Assembly: GCA_012727415.1 (NCBI GenBank)
Contig: JAAYHI010000073.1
Span: 1 to 7,457, forward strand
Reading direction: 5' to 3'
DNA length: 7,457 nt
Source of the DNA: Bacillota bacterium
GTDB taxonomy: Bacteria; Bacillota; Proteinivoracia; UBA4975
Part shown: piece after piece, positions 6,336 to 7,457 of the stretch
Position numbering within the stretch: position 1 is the stretch's first letter
Layout: each line of letters opens with the position of its first letter
The notes under the pieces: model-generated
Seen by the model: the letters and a program-made list of their open reading frames with translations, nothing else
What the model was told of the DNA's origin: nothing
Databases searched by the model: none
Program-made: the position numbers and the translations under genes

Positions 6336-6418
6336 GTTTATCCTCGTTCGCTTTTGGACAGGGACTTATGCAGGCAATAAGTGAGCACAAACCTTTTATT
6401 GATACGGGAGGGGTTAGC

Positions 6419-6886
6419 TTGCACGCAAAAGTAAAGAGTTTTATTGAACGCAAGGAGCAAGAGAAGGCCAAGGAAAGAGAGCAACATCTTATTGCTCTCG
6501 GCATAGTTGAAAAGGAATACTCTGAAAGGCAGCATCCCGATTATCCAAACTGGGACCCGGATACAGGCAAGTATTACAGAATAGTCCCCATTGAAGTAAC
6601 CGATGAGGAATACGACATGATCTGTTCGTATGCTAAGGAAGGCAAAAAAGAAAGACTTGGCCGCAATTCTGTTGCATCGGCCTTGAAGACTGTTGCATGG
6701 CTCATCATTATAATAGGCATTGTTGTGGGGCTAATTACTGCGATTGGTAGTGAATATATTGGTAGTGAATATGATGGTGGTCTGCCCCTGACTATTTGGC
6801 TGTCAGCAATAATCGCCGGAGTATTATTTCTTGGCTTTGCCGAGGTTATCATTCTGCTTCAGACAATCGCAAATAAGATGGACTGA
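6419..6886 (+). CDS. Two-helix membrane protein of unknown function
   Basis: A 155-residue protein if started at TTG 6419, which has GGGAGGGG (6406-6413) 5 bases upstream. The frame is open back to a TTG at 6317 and also has ATG 6368, with a weaker AGGGA site, so the start is the main uncertainty. Residues 1-25 are a highly charged Lys/Glu helix. GIVEKEYSER (28-37), then YPNWDPDTGKYYRIVPIEVTDEEYD, form a soluble segment seen, to my recollection, in many uncharacterised Firmicute proteins with this layout. Two membrane segments follow, about 91-110 and 123-147, the second containing LFLGFAEVIILLQ. The loop between them contains IGSEY twice in a row, from an exact 15-bp tandem duplication. A small N-cytoplasmic membrane protein is likely; no function can be assigned. 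It lies downstream of the winged-helix gene on the same strand and could be cotranscribed. Confidence 0.75.
   Translation: MHAKVKSFIERKEQEKAKEREQHLIALGIVEKEYSERQHPDYPNWDPDTGKYYRIVPIEVTDEEYDMICSYAKEGKKERLGRNSVASALKTVAWLIIIIGIVVGLITAIGSEYIGSEYDGGLPLTIWLSAIIAGVLFLGFAEVIILLQTIANKMD
6743..6772 (+). repeat. Exact 15-bp tandem duplication inside the membrane protein gene
   Basis: ATTGGTAGTGAATAT occurs twice head to tail (6743-6757, 6758-6772), in frame, adding one extra IGSEY unit to the loop between the two predicted membrane helices. Perfect identity points to a recent slippage event. Confidence 0.9.
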
Positions 6887-7058
6887 AAATCTCCTATTAA
6901 TGAGATTGGACTGATATAACCTGAAGTAATATTACCAACCAATACTGTAATGGCAATTTGTGTGTATAGAATCTCACGCGGGCGTAACTTCCACCACTGA
7001 TTCGATTTGCAGGATTGAGTTAGGGGACCAAGTTGGTACGCTAATCCCCGGGGAATAA

Positions 7059-7457
7059 ATCAATAGTGGATTTAATAGAATTCAAAAACTAAACAGTGCA
7101 ACAGTCTTTGAGGCGAGTAATACCGAAACGGCGCGGAAGCTGGCCAAGAGTATTCATGAAGAATATGCCGATAAAGCAGCCAGAGCAGTCGAGATTCTGG
7201 ACCAGGGGTTAGAGGATGCCATAACTGTGCTGGCACTGCCTGAGTATTACCGGCGGAAGCTTAGAACCACCTACAGTGTGGAACGGCTCAACGAAGAGAT
7301 TCGCCGCAGGGAAAGGGTCATAAGGATATTTCCGAATCCGGAATCTGCAGAAAGGCTGTTAGGTGCAATGCTGATGGAGCACCATGAGGAGTGGAGTGAA
7401 GGGCGACGGTACTTTGACATGAGTGAGTATTGGTCTTGGAAAAAAGAACAGGAGTTA
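7059..7457 (+). pseudogene. IS256-family transposase, C-terminal fragment continuing past the window
   Basis: An open frame with no start codon follows the stop at 7056-7058 and runs off the right edge, at least 133 codons. It matches the last third of IS256-type DDE transposases: EYADKAARAVEILDQGLEDA, then VLALPEYYRRKLRTT, the hallmark SVERLNEEIRRRERVIRIFP (about 7278-7337) that carries the catalytic Glu, and HHEEWSEGRRYFDMSEYW. The upstream two thirds, with both catalytic Asp residues, are missing; 6887-7058 shows no transposase sequence in any frame that I could read. The element is therefore 5'-truncated and inactive. The break lies near 7059-7090. The 172 bases before it contain only a weak hairpin (6888-6907) and the palindrome TCCCCGGGGA (7045-7054), no gene. 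Confidence 0.88.

Noticed and set aside
6888..6907. AATCTC/GAGATT hairpin after the membrane protein gene as a terminator
   Set aside because: Six AT-rich base pairs with an 8-base loop and no T tract; too weak to call.
1..7457. CRISPR array, tRNA, rRNA or complete insertion sequence
   Set aside because: No regularly spaced repeats, no cloverleaf-like sequence and no complete IS with both inverted ends were seen.

Overview
The window looks like an accessory, partly decayed stretch of a Firmicute (Clostridia-like) chromosome. The evidence is the strong AAGGAGG-type ribosome binding sites, two lipoproteins with Gram-positive-style leaders, a DppA-like D-aminopeptidase gene beside a peptide-binding lipoprotein, and an IS256-family transposase remnant. 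This placement is inference; there is no rRNA or marker gene in the window.

Left part (1-1970): a secreted lipoprotein made of two copies of one domain of about 110 residues (78-953) ends in a hairpin terminator. It is followed by a single gene (1123-1902) that joins a Phd/YefM antitoxin-like N-terminus to a Uma2-type (PD-(D/E)XK-like) nuclease domain, closed by a clear intrinsic terminator. This fusion is the most system-like item in the window.

Middle part (1971-5393): a 450-base stretch with no confident gene (one unrecognised minus-strand ORF) leads to a family 5 peptide-binding lipoprotein (2422-4371). Its reading frame runs straight through its own terminator, probably because a C-run is one base short. 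Convergent to it, and overlapping its tail by 21 bases, lies an M55 (DppA-like) D-aminopeptidase gene, full length from a good ribosome binding site at 5208 but cut by one in-frame TAG at codon 34. All six expected active-site residues are still encoded, so the lesion looks recent. In Bacillus subtilis the M55 enzyme DppA is encoded with a dipeptide permease, so the two genes plausibly served peptide scavenging together. No permease or ATPase genes are present here.

Right part (5394-7457): a UvrD-like helicase gene has lost its whole middle; its first 28 codons run out at the Walker A motif and are joined, out of frame, to the segment with motifs V and VI. Next come a small Mrr-N-like winged-helix protein (6090-6335), a two-helix membrane protein (6419-6886) with a fresh 15-bp tandem duplication, and the C-terminal third of an IS256-family transposase running off the right edge.

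Overall at least three genes are broken by different kinds of lesion (nonsense, large deletion with frameshift, 5' truncation) and a fourth has an abnormal tail. I see no CRISPR array, tRNA, rRNA or complete mobile element.
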